Assembly (NCBI GenBank): GCA_009809945.1
Contig: WTPW01000026.1
Span: forward strand, 903,492 to 967,491
Direction: 5' to 3'
From: Gigaspora margarita
Taxonomy: Eukaryota; Glomeromycota; Glomeromycetes; Diversisporales; Gigasporaceae
Length of the DNA: 64,000 nucleotides
Positions 10,818 to 22,610 of this stretch are shown piece by piece (the stretch's first letter is position 1; every line of letters begins with the position of its first letter). The position numbers were made by a program, and so were the translations under genes. Under the pieces are notes generated by a model, which worked only from the letters and a program-made list of their open reading frames with translations, did no database searches and was not told the DNA's origin.

Positions 10818-12299
10818 TTAGCAACTAATAGCAATTTGTTCACATGGTACCAATGTAACATATTTTTCTACATCTTTTTTAATATTATCATCCAAATCTA
10901 TGGATACACCTACATAATTCAAAGTTCTTCGTATGCAAAATTCAATCAACCCTTTAGCTCCTTTCTCGTCATCAATGTGATCAATTAGTAGATATTTTAA
11001 AGGAGCGTAACAATTACTGAATAAAATATCAATATATGATCTTAAACAAGAATTCCTTATGTCAAGATACTGCAATGTTAATGGTAATAGTTTTGCAAAC
11101 TGCATAACTAGTATTTTTGGTTCATTCTCTAGTATTTCATAAAAATCACATAAAGTAAGAAATTGAAGTATTTGCAAATTACCAATAAGCCCAAGGAATT
11201 GTGTGGAAAACTCAACATTTGCAAGGTTGAGGTATATAATATTCGGACAGAAGGACTTAAGTGTTTCAAATAATACAGATTGTTCCCGAGTTGGTTTATA
11301 TCTCGATACAAGACTTAGTCGCTGTAATAATGTACCAGACTTTTTTAAAATTGGTACTATACTCGATGCATAGATCGGGTAACAAGTAATTTCTAAAGTG
11401 TTGAGGCTTGCCTCTAATATATATAAATTATCACAACTATGGATACGAAGAATTCCTAAATTTTTACAATTCATTAACACCTTGAACTCCATGTCACAAG
11501 TACATCTCTCTATTATGACTTCGTATAATGACTTATTTTGACACTCTGAAGATGAAATAATGCCGTGGAACTCTGTAAGATTGTCTTCTATACCAATTAA
11601 GCCAAACTGTCGAAGTTGTTCTTGTGATTTAATAATACGTTCAACTGCATGAAGTATTTGTGGTTTATAATCAGAACAAAGTTCAAGTTTCAAAACATTA
11701 ATTTTTGTAATGTTGTCTTCCAAGATTTCAAATAATACAGTGACGCTTTCAGTGTCATAGCCAGATATTCCATGCAATGATAAATCTTGAAGTTGTGAGA
11801 AAAATTGTTCATTTCTTACTAATGAGTAGAAGATCTCTGAATTGATTTCTTTATAAAAATATAAATCTAATTTGTGCAAAGTGGCCCCACTTTCAACAAA
11901 TAAATTAAATAATAAATTAGTTAAATCAATTGATTTGTGTAGTTTTGAACTAGCAAGTTGGGAATCTATCCATTTTCTAACCATCGCTTCTAGACTGCTT
12001 AAATCTAAAACTTTGAGAAATTTTGCATAATTAAATAATGTTTCTGGAAATTTTACATTTATTCCACATTCATTCAAAACTAACTTTTCATTTTCGTCAA
12101 GAGATGAAAAATATTGAGAAATAAATAATGGATTTTGACAAAATGAAAAAGGATTTTGCCAAAGAAAAGGAATTGATATTTTACACCAATGTCGGCTTAC
12201 AAGTGCACACGAGTATGAAGAATAATATTCATTATTTAAATTATTAAGGATAATTTCCATTAATTCTGGCATATCACCCATAAACATTTTTGATGCCAT
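10818..12299 (-). CDS. F-box/leucine-rich-repeat protein, copy 2 (493 aa)
   Basis: This is an intact single-exon frame starting MASKMFMGDMPELMEI. The F-box at residues ~10-52 has VSRHWCK and FLWQNPF. Leucine-rich units follow in the C-terminal half (NCKNLGILRIHSC, CPNIIYLNLANVEF, LQYLDIRNSCLRSYIDILF). It shares its length and the WIDSQLASSK / LYFYKEINSEIF version of the variable middle with the copy at 33794-35275. It is shorter than copies 1 and 3 because of small in-frame indels at residues ~95-190. It likely acts as a substrate adaptor of an SCF ubiquitin ligase (family inference). Its upstream flank has a MITE at 12617-12858 also found upstream of copy 5, so the two are paralogous blocks. 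Confidence 0.85.
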   Translation of the reverse strand: MASKMFMGDMPELMEIILNNLNNEYYSSYSCALVSRHWCKISIPFLWQNPFSFCQNPLFISQYFSSLDENEKLVLNECGINVKFPETLFNYAKFLKVLDLSSLEAMVRKWIDSQLASSKLHKSIDLTNLLFNLFVESGATLHKLDLYFYKEINSEIFYSLVRNEQFFSQLQDLSLHGISGYDTESVTVLFEILEDNITKINVLKLELCSDYKPQILHAVERIIKSQEQLRQFGLIGIEDNLTEFHGIISSSECQNKSLYEVIIERCTCDMEFKVLMNCKNLGILRIHSCDNLYILEASLNTLEITCYPIYASSIVPILKKSGTLLQRLSLVSRYKPTREQSVLFETLKSFCPNIIYLNLANVEFSTQFLGLIGNLQILQFLTLCDFYEILENEPKILVMQFAKLLPLTLQYLDIRNSCLRSYIDILFSNCYAPLKYLLIDHIDDEKGAKGLIEFCIRRTLNYVGVSIDLDDNIKKDVEKYVTLVPCEQIAISC

Positions 12300-12540
12300 G
12301 AATTACTTGTGCTGTACGTATAAACAAGTCTGCTATATATGTAGCAGTATATATGTATTCGTGTGTAACATTGATACGTGTACAACATTTTGTGAGCCAC
12401 CCCGGAAGCACGTGGAGGGATCTATGTGGCGTAGCGTTGATTTGGTGTCCAAATTATCTTTACCGGTAATAAAACTATAAAAGTGATAAATTAGGTAGCT
12501 GCGCGACGTTGTCGTGCTAAAACCAGGAATGCATAAGAGT
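12300..12540 (-). promoter_or_regulatory. Conserved upstream region of F-box copy 2
   Basis: This carries the same block as copy 1, with CACGTG at 12409-12414, about 110 bp before the ATG. Then come ggatctatgtggcgtagcg and the tgataaattagg/gctgcgcgacg stretch. The distance to the ATG is shortened by small deletions. Confidence 0.5.
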
Positions 12541-12616
12541 AGATCTTAAAATTTTCAAAGAGTTAAAACTTCATTTACTTATGGAATTAAATTATATTGT
12601 TGCTTAGTTTCAAATA

Positions 12617-12858
12617 TGGACTGCCGTCAATAGAATTTTCGAAAAAGATCAATGCCTTAACTTTCACCGCTCATATCTCGATAAATTTCGAAGCTAATTT
12701 CATATTTTAATAGTCAAAAGAAAGCTAGATCTTGAGCTTTCTTATGACTGTTAAATTATGAGAATTACTTCAAAACTCATCAGGATATGAGAGATGAAAA
12801 TTAAGTTATTATTTTTGTTGAAATGTCAATCTACTTGATTTCTATTGACGGCAGCCCA
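12617..12858. mobile_element. TA-flanked MITE with CTGCCGTCAATAG ends, 242 bp
   Basis: The ends TGG(G/A)CTGCCGTCAATAG are inverted and TA flanks both sides. The flank of copy 3 near 16470-16490 gives the empty site. The centre is itself a weak palindrome around agctagatcttgagctttc. A second copy sits at the same place upstream of copy 5 (35679-36306). It therefore inserted before the block was duplicated. Confidence 0.75.
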
Positions 12859-14570
12859 TATTATTATTTTTTTTTTTTCACTATCGATTATTTCCTTTCT
12901 AATTACCAATCATAATTGTGCTTAACATCGTTATATCATATATGGCTATCTTTTTATACCCAGTTTCTGTTTATTTTTAAGCATACTATTGACAAGAGAG
13001 CGAATTAGATTACTCATAACATGCAACACTCAGGTGTGGGACAAGGTAAATAAGTTGAAAAAAATAAAAATACGGTTAAGCTATTAAGCAAATTAGTTAC
13101 AGTTTTTAAATTCTATAAATTCACATATAATCTGACAACAAAACAGAACAAAAAATTATTAATTAAGTATGCCTACTGTTACGTAAAAAATAACTTGACT
13201 TTTGAACTTTAAAAAAAAAACAATTGCCATACACTAAATTATTGTGTTTATACTTAATTTAATTTAAAATAAAATTATAAATAGTAAGTATTTACAAATT
13301 TGGATTGCTTATTTAAATTCTTAGAATAATAAACTCGTGTAATTTATTTCGAATACTTTTATTAATAAAGTTCCTCACGCTCAAACATCAAATTATTCGA
13401 ATAAAGGAAATTAAATGGTAAATATCATGAATATTTGCAATATAAGTATAATAAAATAAGATAAATAGCAAGTATTAATGAGCTTGAACAATTATTTTAA
13501 TATTTATGTTAAAAGCTTTTTTTTTATTTTTATCATTCTAATTTAAATCATGTTAATTAATAGAATTACTATTTTCAACTAATTTTAAATAGTTTAATGC
13601 TATCTATATAAAAAATTATTTGAATAAATAAATATATACAAAATTCAGGCCTCTGGATCACTATTTTTCTATGTTATGAAAACCAAAAACGTTTTTTATG
13701 GCCTTATAAAATTGTAATATCATTGTAAAACAAATAAAATTATCTATATACTAAAAATATTACAAAAATAGTAAATATTTATAACTTTTAAAAAAGATAA
13801 ATTTTATCTTCACACTTTGACAAACTTTTTTCAAAACTTAAATTTAAACCTTTATAAAATTAATACAAATTATAACAATCTAAATTAGTAAGATGCTTTT
13901 ATTCCTTTACATTAATATTCGTAAAACCATAATGGAATGAAAAAACATTACCAAAAATAGTAAATATTTATAATTTTTAAAAAATATAAATTTTATCTTC
14001 AAATCTTGACAAACTTTTTTCAAAATTTAAATTTAAACCTTTATAATAATAATACAAATTATACCAATTTAAATTAGTAAAATGCTTTTATTTCTTTACA
14101 TTAATATTCGTAAAACCATAATAGAATGAAATTTATTATTATAACTTTATTTCAATCTAAATAAGTCAGGTCTTTTTGTATACAACCAAGAGGACTGGAC
14201 TTTAAAGCGTCTAAATTTAAAAACTACAAGGAATTCCATTATGGGAGACTGATATATAAATATTTTGGCCAGTGTTAAAGATTGCATTTTGGTGAGGTAT
14301 TTCATTTCGAGGGTTGCATTTATAGAGATCTGATCGATGTTATATCACTAAATTGTGGATAAGAAGAAACTTTTTACATTAATTAAAATTGGGTTTCAAA
14401 TGTTAACCATCAATTTTAACAAATAAGCGCTGAAGTATCTTAACATATCTAAATTTTTTGATTCACTATTTTATTATATGTGTATTAAAACATATCACAT
14501 GCTAACTTGTTTAAAGATTGCTTATAAATTTGTCTATAAGTTAATCATAAAAGATATTTATATGTAGAAA
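12859..14570. other. Flank between F-box copies 2 and 3, with a ~190-bp tandem duplication
   Basis: No gene is present. A shortened 5' flank of copy 2 joins the 3' flank of copy 3 at a deletion junction near 13215-13225 (caattgccatacac), shared with 36670. A segment of about 190 bp appears twice in tandem (about 13755-13940 and 13945-14135), marked by tgacaaacttttttcaaa and attcgtaaaaccataat. The same tandem pair occurs at about 37205-37600. Confidence 0.65.
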
Positions 14571-16073
14571 TTAGCAGTTAACAACAATGCGTTCACATGG
14601 TATCAATGTAACGTATTTTTCCACATCTTTTTTAATATTATCATCCAAACTCAATCGTTTTACTACACTCACATGATTCAAAGTTTTTCTTTGTATGCAA
14701 AATTTGATCAACGCTTTAGCTCCTTTCTCGTCATCAATGTGATCAATTAGTAGATATTTTAAAGGTGCATAACAATTACTGAATAAAATATCAATATAAG
14801 AACTTAAACAAGACCTCCTTAAGTCAAGATACTGCAATGTTAACGGCAATAGTTTTGCAAACTGCATAACTTGTATTTTTGGTTCATCCTCTAGTATTTC
14901 ATAAATATCCCATAAAGTAAGAAATTGAAGTTTTGGTAAATTACCAATAAGCTCAAGAAATTGTGTGGAAAATTCAACATCTGTAAGGTTGAGATATGTA
15001 ATATTTGGACAGAAGGACTTAAGTGTTTCTAGTAATATCGATTTTTCCCGAGTTGGCTCATCTAATGATACAAGTTTTAGTCGTTGTAATAACGTACCAG
15101 ATTTTTTTAAAATTGGTACTATACTCGATGCATAGATAGGATAACAAGTAATTTCTAATGTATTGAGGCTTGCCTCTAATATATTTAAATTACCACAATC
15201 ATGGATACGAAGAATTTTTAAATTTTTACAATTCATTAACACCTTGAACTCTGTGTTACAAGTACAGCCCTCTATTATAACTTCGTGTAATGACTTATTT
15301 TGACTTTCTAAAGATGAAATAATGCCGCGGAACTCTGTAAGATATTCTTTACCGATTAAACTAAACTGTTTAAGTTGTTCTTGTGATTTAATAATATGTT
15401 TAAGCGTATGAAGTGTTCGTAGTTCATGATCAGAATAAAGTTCAAGTTTCAAAGCATTGATTTTTGTAGTGCTTTTTGCCAAGATACCTAATAATGCAGA
15501 TGCAGTGACGCTTTCCTTGTTAAAGTCTGATATTGCACCCAATAATAAATCTTGAAGTCGTGAGAAAAATTGGTCATTTCGTCCTAATGAGTAGAAGTTC
15601 TCTGGATTGATTTCGTAATCTGAAAAATATAAATCTAATTTGTGCAAAGTGGCCCCACTCTCAACAAATAATTTAAATAATAAATTAGTTATGCGATATA
15701 TTGACGATGCATTTGGTTTTGAACCAGCAAGTTGGGAATTTATCCATTTTCTAACATCACTCTCTAGAATGAATAAATTAAAAACCTTAAGAAATTTTGC
15801 ATAATTAAACAATGTTTTTGGAAATTCTACATTTATTCCACATTCATTCAAAACTAACTTTTCATTTTCGTCAAGAGATGAAAAATATTGAGAAATGAAT
15901 AATGGATTTTGACAAAAAGAAAAAGGATTTTGCCAAAGAAAAGGAATTGACATTTTACACCAATGTCGGCTCACAAGTGCACACGAGTATAAAGAATAAA
16001 ATTCTTTATTTAAGTTAATAAGAATAATTTCCATTAATTCGGGCATATCGCCCATAAACATTTTTGATGCCAT
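14571..16073 (-). CDS. F-box/leucine-rich-repeat protein, copy 3 (500 aa)
   Basis: This is an intact single-exon frame. The F-box spans residues ~10-52 (PELMEIILINL, VSRHWCKMS, IPFLWQNPF), followed by a variable middle and leucine-rich C-terminal units (NCKNLKILRIHDC, CPNITYLNLTDVEF, LQYLDLRRSCLSSYIDILF). An extra two-residue repeat (TASALL) near residue 190 is shared only with the pseudogene at 38064-39935, its closest relative. Upstream are the CACGTG block and a hAT MITE at 16766. It is probably an SCF substrate adaptor; the target is unknown. Confidence 0.85.
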   Translation of the reverse strand: MASKMFMGDMPELMEIILINLNKEFYSLYSCALVSRHWCKMSIPFLWQNPFSFCQNPLFISQYFSSLDENEKLVLNECGINVEFPKTLFNYAKFLKVFNLFILESDVRKWINSQLAGSKPNASSIYRITNLLFKLFVESGATLHKLDLYFSDYEINPENFYSLGRNDQFFSRLQDLLLGAISDFNKESVTASALLGILAKSTTKINALKLELYSDHELRTLHTLKHIIKSQEQLKQFSLIGKEYLTEFRGIISSLESQNKSLHEVIIEGCTCNTEFKVLMNCKNLKILRIHDCGNLNILEASLNTLEITCYPIYASSIVPILKKSGTLLQRLKLVSLDEPTREKSILLETLKSFCPNITYLNLTDVEFSTQFLELIGNLPKLQFLTLWDIYEILEDEPKIQVMQFAKLLPLTLQYLDLRRSCLSSYIDILFSNCYAPLKYLLIDHIDDEKGAKALIKFCIQRKTLNHVSVVKRLSLDDNIKKDVEKYVTLIPCERIVVNC

Positions 16074-16360
16074 GAATTACTTATTCTGTATTAACGAGAA
16101 AGGGTTAAGTTCGGTACAACCATATTTGTATAGTATTGTATTATATGTATTCGTCTGTGTAACATTGATACGTGTACAACATATTGTGAGCACCGCGGAA
16201 GCACGTGGAGGGATCTATGTGGCGTAGCGTTGATTTGGTTTCTATGGTGGCTATGATCAATCCGAAATTAGTTTTACCGGTAATAAAAACTATAAATGTG
16301 ATAAATTAGGGTAGCTGCGCGACGTAGTCGCGCTAAAACCAGGAATGCATAAGAGTACAT
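16074..16360 (-). promoter_or_regulatory. Conserved upstream region of F-box copy 3
   Basis: CACGTG at 16202-16207 lies about 129 bp before the ATG, within the conserved ggaagcacgtggaggg block. It is followed by ggatctatgtggcgtagcg and tgataaattagggtagctg. This is the most complete version of the shared upstream block. Confidence 0.5.
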
Positions 16361-16765
16361 CTTAAAACTTCAGAAATAATTATTTACATTCTTATATTTT
16401 ATAATAATTTTATGATAAATTAATTTTTAAAAGAGTTAAAACTTCATTTTCTTATGGAATTAAGTTATATTATTGCTTAATTTCATAAATTATTATTTTA
16501 CATTATCGATCATTTCATCTCAGCTATGTTTTAACTATTTTATTACCAATTATAATTGTGCTTAACATCGTTATATCATATATGTTATCTTTTTATACCC
16601 AGCTTTTGTTTATTTTTAACCATACTATTGACAAGCGGGCATTTAGATTACTTATAACACGCAGTACTCAGGTGTGGGACAAGTTGAAAGAAAATAAATA
16701 TATGATTAAGCTATTAAGCATATTAGTTATAGTTTTAAATTCTATAAATTCACATATAATCTAAC

Positions 16766-17177
16766 TAATGATTTGAACCGGTTAGACTATAATCGGGTAA
16801 CCAATCCGAACCGAAAAAATTCGGGTGAACCGATTAAGTAAATGCTTAACTGGTTAATCGGTTGACTTAACCCGGTATGATCGGTTAACTCGATATAATC
16901 TGTTGACTCATTAACCTAGCATCAATTTTTGTGGCATAGAGATATGTTTAAGTCTATTTTTATTAATTCGACTAGTTCGGTTGACCTGGCCAATTCAATT
17001 GACCGGCCAATTCGGTTGACCCAGTTAATTCGGTTGGCCTAGCTAATTCGGTTGACCTAGATAATTCAGTTGGCCGGGTCAAGAGATATCACCGAAACAA
17101 TACAGTTGAGCCGATTGTATTCGGTAAGTTAACTCGATTAACCGATTAGGAATTTTTTATACCGGTTCAAATCATTA
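16766..17177. mobile_element. hAT-type MITE upstream of F-box copy 3, 412 bp
   Basis: Ends TAATGATTTGAACCGG and the inverse, flanked by aatctaac (16758-16765) and aatctaaa (17178-17185). The interior is a string of degenerate ggttgacc/aattcggt units. It is orthologous in position to 4414-5531 upstream of copy 1 and absent from copies 2, 5 and 7. Confidence 0.8.
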
Positions 17178-18630
17178 AATCTAAAAAAAAAACAGGACAA
17201 AAATTTATCAATTTAGTATGCCTACTGTTACATAAAAAAATTACGTGACTTTGAATTTAAAAAAAAAAAAAAACCAAGCGAAATGAATCTACGTCCGTAT
17301 TATTTCACTAACAAACACTTTTTTTTATTTTTTTATTATTTTTTTATTTTTTTATATAGGCAACTTATTTCATAGACGGTTAATCTACTGACAAGACTAT
17401 TTTACTGATAAATTTTGTAGACAATATATTTCACCAACAATTTTTTTTATAAATTGCTCCAATTTTAATTTAAACTTACCATATGGGCGAAAAAATCCAG
17501 TTAAAACGTTGTGATTATTAAAAATTAGCTGATATAATGATAATAATCAGTACATACAAAAAATTATAATTAGATCACAATCAGGTATAACAATTATAAG
17601 CAACCAAGTTATATATATACAAAAATTCATAAGCAATTTATAAGCAATTCATCACTTTTAGGGTGTTCTAAAGCACCTTAATCAACCTGTCGAAGCGGGT
17701 CTGAGAGTAGTTTTTATTAGTGAAAAAATAAGTTTAACGAATCAATTGTATTGATTGTTCCAATGAAAATAAAGTACGTGATGAAAGTTTAACGTCAGAA
17801 AAAAAAAATTTTATTAGCGGAAGTTCGATCGACTAATTTTTGTCCGATTATATTTAGTATAGCACTTGTCAACTAGGCTATGGAAAATAAGAGTCTTTTA
17901 TTGGTAAACTTAGATAATAATTGCTTTTATGCTCATACACTAAATTATTGTGTTTATTGCTCTAATACTCAATCTAAAATCAAATTATAATAATAAATAT
18001 TTATAAATTTGGATGGCTAATTTAAATTCTTAGATCAATAATGATTTTTATTTTATGCTTGCGTGTCAATTAAAACTCATGTAATTTATTTTGAATACTT
18101 ATATGAATAAAAGTTCTTCATGCACATACATCAAATTATTCGAATAAAGGAAATAAATGGCAAATATCATGAATATTTATGAATATTTGCAATATAAGTA
18201 TAATAAAATAAAATAATTAGCAAGTACTAATGAGTTTGAACAAATTATTTAAATAATTATGTTAAATGCCTTTATTTTTCGCATCCTAATTTTATTCATA
18301 TTTAAATAGTTTAATGATATCAACACAAAAAATTCATTTATAAATATATATTTATATATAGACCAGTCTTCCGGATCACAAACGAAAACTTTCTTGTGTG
18401 GCCTTATAAAATTTTTTTATCATTATAAAAAAAAAAAATAAAGTTATCTATTTATACTAAAAACGTTACAAAAATATATTAAATCTTTATAATTTTTTAA
18501 AAAAGATAAATTTCTTCTTCACTCTTTGCCAAACTTTTTTCAAAGCTTAAATTTAAACCTTTATAATCTTAATACAAATTATGACAATTTAATCGTAAGG
18601 TTTTTTTTTTCTTAAATATAAATTTACTAA
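17178..18630. other. Long 5' flank of copy 3 joined to a truncated 3' flank of a lost unit
   Basis: No gene is present. 17250-17900 is the long form of the 5' flank also seen at 5600-9060 and 57950-58800, free of the insertions found there. From about 17925 it becomes the 3' flank of a next unit (atgctcatacactaaatt), which stops near 18630 at a 20-bp palindrome. Low-complexity T-rich runs occur at 17320-17355. Confidence 0.55.
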
Positions 18631-18637
18631 TGCAACA

Positions 18638-18657
18638 GGTGGCGCTTAAGCGCCACC
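18638..18657. repeat. Perfect 20-bp palindrome, copy A
   Basis: GGTGGCGCTTAAGCGCCACC is strikingly GC-rich in AT-rich surroundings. The same palindrome occurs at 55138-55157 in a matching context. Confidence 0.85.
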
Positions 18658-18768
18658 CCTTATTCATTACATTTGTAGTAGAATATAGCATAATTGAAAT
18701 TATTATAATTTTACTGTAAAAATCATGTATTCTATCATGTGTTAATGTAAAAAAAGTAGTACAACTTA

Positions 18769-19179
18769 GACCAGACCAACTTAATTTGGTAGTTTACGTT
18801 ACGATCTCTCTTCTTCTACCTCTCTCCTCCAACTATTAATGCAGTAAATTTTGGAAAAAATTTTTATTTTAGTCCATACAAAATTAATTCCTTGGTTTTT
18901 ACAACATGAAATTTTTAAATGGACCAGCCATTCAGCTTTTTTTTTAATTTCATACATAAAATTTTATAAAATTATAAAAAATTTTTTTTCTAACTTCACC
19001 TGGTTATTAAAACATATAAAAAATTTTTTTAAAAGTTTCCAAATTTTGACCAAGCCGTGTTATGAAAACCAATTAATTAATTTTACATGGCCTTATGGAT
19101 TATTTCAGAAAATTTTTATAATAAATTCTTTTTTGTGAGAATGATGTACTATAAACTATCAAATTTAATTGGTTTGGCC
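18769..19179. mobile_element. MITE related to the Harbinger-like element, 411 bp
   Basis: Ends GACCAGACCAACTTAATTTG and an imperfect inverse ending GGTTTGGCC, with TA next to each end. The interior is AT-rich, and its single plus-strand frame (from 18851) is low-complexity Phe/Lys/Ile, not a convincing gene. Confidence 0.5.
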
Positions 19180-19194
19180 TACTACCATTTTCTG

Positions 19195-22100
19195 GTGACA
19201 CACATTATATAGTTAAGACTAAGCCAATTTTCATTAAAATTATCATAAATTCTATCATATGCTATTGTAAAAGACACTGTTACAAAACTTGCTATTCTAT
19301 TATCACACAGTTTTGGTCAAATTATGTTTGCATTGGAATAGTCATGATTTTTTTGCGAGTTACTGTAAAATTTTAGTTATAGAGTTTGCTGTTCTCTTGA
19401 TACACAGTATATGGATAGGGTTAAGTTATTTGCATTTTGTATTACTGTAAAAAATTCTGTCACAAAACTTTACTATGCCAGTGACACTCAGTATGTGGTT
19501 AAGGTTTAGCTGGTATGTGGATTAGGTTGAGTTAGTTTGCATTGTAAGTTATTATAAAGGCTTCTGTTATCAGTATATGGTTAAGATTGAATTAGTTTGC
19601 ATTATATATTACTGTAAAAAATTCTGTTACAAACTTACTCACTATTCAGCTAATGCACAGTATGTGGTTAGTATGTATTCTAAGTTACTGTAAATATTTT
19701 TGTTACAGAACTTATGTGTTATTTTGGTAACACACAGTTTTGAGATATAGGTTGTGTTAATTTATATTGGAACTATCATTAATTCTATTATAAGTTGATA
19801 TAAAAATTTGTTACAGAACTTACTTGCTATTTCAATAACACAGTATATGATTAAGGTTAAGTTAGTTTGCATTAGAAATATCTTAATTTCTATTATAAGT
19901 TACTGTAAAAAATTCTATTATAGAACTTGCTTGCTATTCTGGTGACACATTATGTGAATTAGTTTGCAGTGTAAATTACTATAAAAATTCAGTTACAAAC
20001 TTTACTCAGTATTCTATTAACACTCAGAAAGTGATTTAGGTTGAGTTAATTTATTAGAATTATTTTAGTTTTATGTTGAATTAATGTAAAAATTCTGTAC
20101 AGAACATAGTATATGGCTAAGGTTATATTTGAATTAAAATTATTTCTGTTATATTTACTATAAAAATTATATTACAGAATTTACTTGCTATACAGTAATA
20201 CAAAAATATTGATTAGGCAGAGTTAGTTTATATTAGGGTTATCATTTTATTGGAGTTACTACAAAGTTCTGTTATAGATCTTGTTTATTATTGCAGTATG
20301 TAATTAAGACTAATTTATTTTGAACTTAAATTATCATGATTTTTGATATGAGTTACTGTAAAAATTCTGGTACAGCCTTACCTTACTTGTCATTTCAGTG
20401 ATATACGATATATGTTAATATTGAGTTATAGTTTGTATTTGAATTATTGTGATTTCTATTATGAATTATTGCAAAAAATTCTGATATAGAACTTGCTTAT
20501 CACCTAATAACACATGGTATGTAATTTATTTTGCATCATAATTATTGCAATTTCAATCATGAGTTACTGTAAAAAATTGTGTTATAGAACTTGCAGTGAT
20601 ATACTGTATACAGATAAGGTTGAATTAGTATTAGGATTATAGTGTTTTCTATTATAAGTTAACTGTAAAAGTTTGCTGCAGAATTTACTTGCTATTTTGG
20701 TAACACACAGTATATGGGGTCTGTGCTTTGAAAATAGAGTTTCAAGGCTCCCAAACCAAAATTGAGATTTTTGTTAAATCTTAATTTATGAAACACAAAG
20801 TTCATTTCATGCAAATATTATAACTGGTTAACATAATATTAAAATAAGTTATAGAAGTCCAGAAGATTTTTTGAATCTAGAATGGAAATAATTGACATAG
20901 CAGATAAATATTTTACCATCAATTTTGAACAGACATCATTACACAATTTTAATTTTTATCCAATAACAAAAAAGATTTGCAAAGATCATATCTAAAATTA
21001 GCAGAAAATTAAATTTGTGTTGTTTTCATTACACAATCTTTATTCACTATTTACTCAAAAATATTTCTAGTGCCATAGGGTCTTTTTCAAGGCATAGACC
21101 TCATATGATTAAGGTTGAGTTAGGGAATTATTGTTATTTCTATCAAGAGTTACTATAAAACAACTATGTTATAAACTTACTATACTGGTAATTTTTGATT
21201 GTATTAGACTATTATCTATTGTGGATTACTGTAAAATAAGTTATAGAACTTACTTACTATTATTATAACATAGATAAAGAAAGTTGAAAATTCAAGGGAA
21301 TAATTAAAGGTTTTATAATAAAAGAGAAACCCATATGGCCTAAAATATCCTAAAAGAGTTAAATTTAATAATGTATGAGTGCCAACAGAAAGTTAAAGAC
21401 AAAAATAAGGCAATTTAGAAGGCTGAGATCTAATATCCCACAGTAAATACTTAAGGTTAAGTTAGTTGTATTGGAATTATAATGATTTCTAATATAGGGA
21501 TTACTGTAAAATTCTCTTATAGAACTTGCTAATTTATAATCACAAAATTTAGTTTAATTTGAATTAGAAGTAATATAATTTCTAATATAATTTACTATAA
21601 AAAATTGTGAGAACTTACATCTATTCCAGTGATACATAATATGTAGTTAAGGTTTGGTTAATTTCATTAAAATTATTGTAATTTTAATGTTATTGGAATA
21701 GCAATTAAATTTTGTAACAATTTTTATATAAAACATAATTTAATACAAACTATTCAACCAAATATTATGTGTTACTGGAATAGTAAGTTTTATAACAGAA
21801 CTTTTATAATAACTCACACACAGTAAGTGGCTAAAATTGTGTTAATTGTATTAGAATTATCATGATTTTCAATATGAATTACTATAAAAATTTTGCTATA
21901 TAACTTTCTATTCCAGTAACATATAGTATATAATTGAATTAGTTTTCATTAAAATTATTCTATTTTTTTTATAAGTAGTTGCAAAAAATTGTTACAGACT
22001 TGCAATTTGGTAATACACAGTATGTGGTTAAGATTGTATTAGTTTGTATTTGAATTATTGATTTTTTTCATGAATTGCTGCAAAAATTCAGTTATAGAAC

Positions 22101-22610
22101 TTACTCACCATTTTAGTATCATTATTCTATTATGGTTATTGTAAAAAATTCTGTCACAGAACTTCTAATGACACACCAATATGAAGTTGAATTAGTTTGT
22201 ATAAGAATTATTATGATTTCTACTATAAAAAATTGATACAAAACTTACTCACTATTCTGGTGATTTATACAGTAGGATTAAAGTGTAGTTGGCACACATT
22301 GGAATTACTGTGATTTTTATTATGAGCTGCTGTAAAAACTTCTGCTACAGAACTCAGCTTGCATTGGAATTGACCTAATTTCTATCATCAGTACCATAAA
22401 AAACTCTGTTATAAAACTTACTCTCAATTTTGGCAATACATAGTATTAATTTAGGTTGAATTAGTTTTCATTAAAATTATTATGATTTTTATCATGAGTT
22501 GCTATAAAAATTCTGTTACAGAACTTATTTCATTATAAACACAGCACATGGTTATGTTTATTGAAATTATTGTGATAAGTTAATATAAAAAAATTGTACT
22601 CACTATTTCA
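19195..22610. repeat. Degenerate satellite, unit roughly 110-130 bp
   Basis: About 3.4 kb of diverged tandem units. Each runs roughly agttactgtaaaaattctgt, acagaacttactcgctattc, gtgacacacagtatgtggtt, aaggttgagttagtttgcat, then ggaattattatgatttct. Unit lengths vary through indels and no open frame crosses it. One MITE (20715-21103) interrupts it, and some units near 21240-21430 are strongly altered. A single unit-like piece follows the palindrome at 55158-55205, so the array may have grown from there. Confidence 0.75.
20715..21103. mobile_element. TA-flanked MITE inside the satellite, 389 bp
   Basis: Inverted ends TG(G/A)GGTCTRTGCYTTGAAAA are flanked by TA. Neighbouring satellite units (cacagtatatgattaagg) serve as the empty site. 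No coding capacity. Confidence 0.7.

Noticed and set aside
11129-11311. Small minus-strand frames inside F-box copies 2 and 5 (also 34102-34284, 34570-34785)
   Set aside because: They overlap the real F-box frame in another phase and exist only because the same nucleotide sequence is shared between paralogues.
18851-19138. 95-residue plus-strand frame
   Set aside because: It lies wholly within a MITE, is Phe/Lys/Ile low complexity and matches no domain I know.
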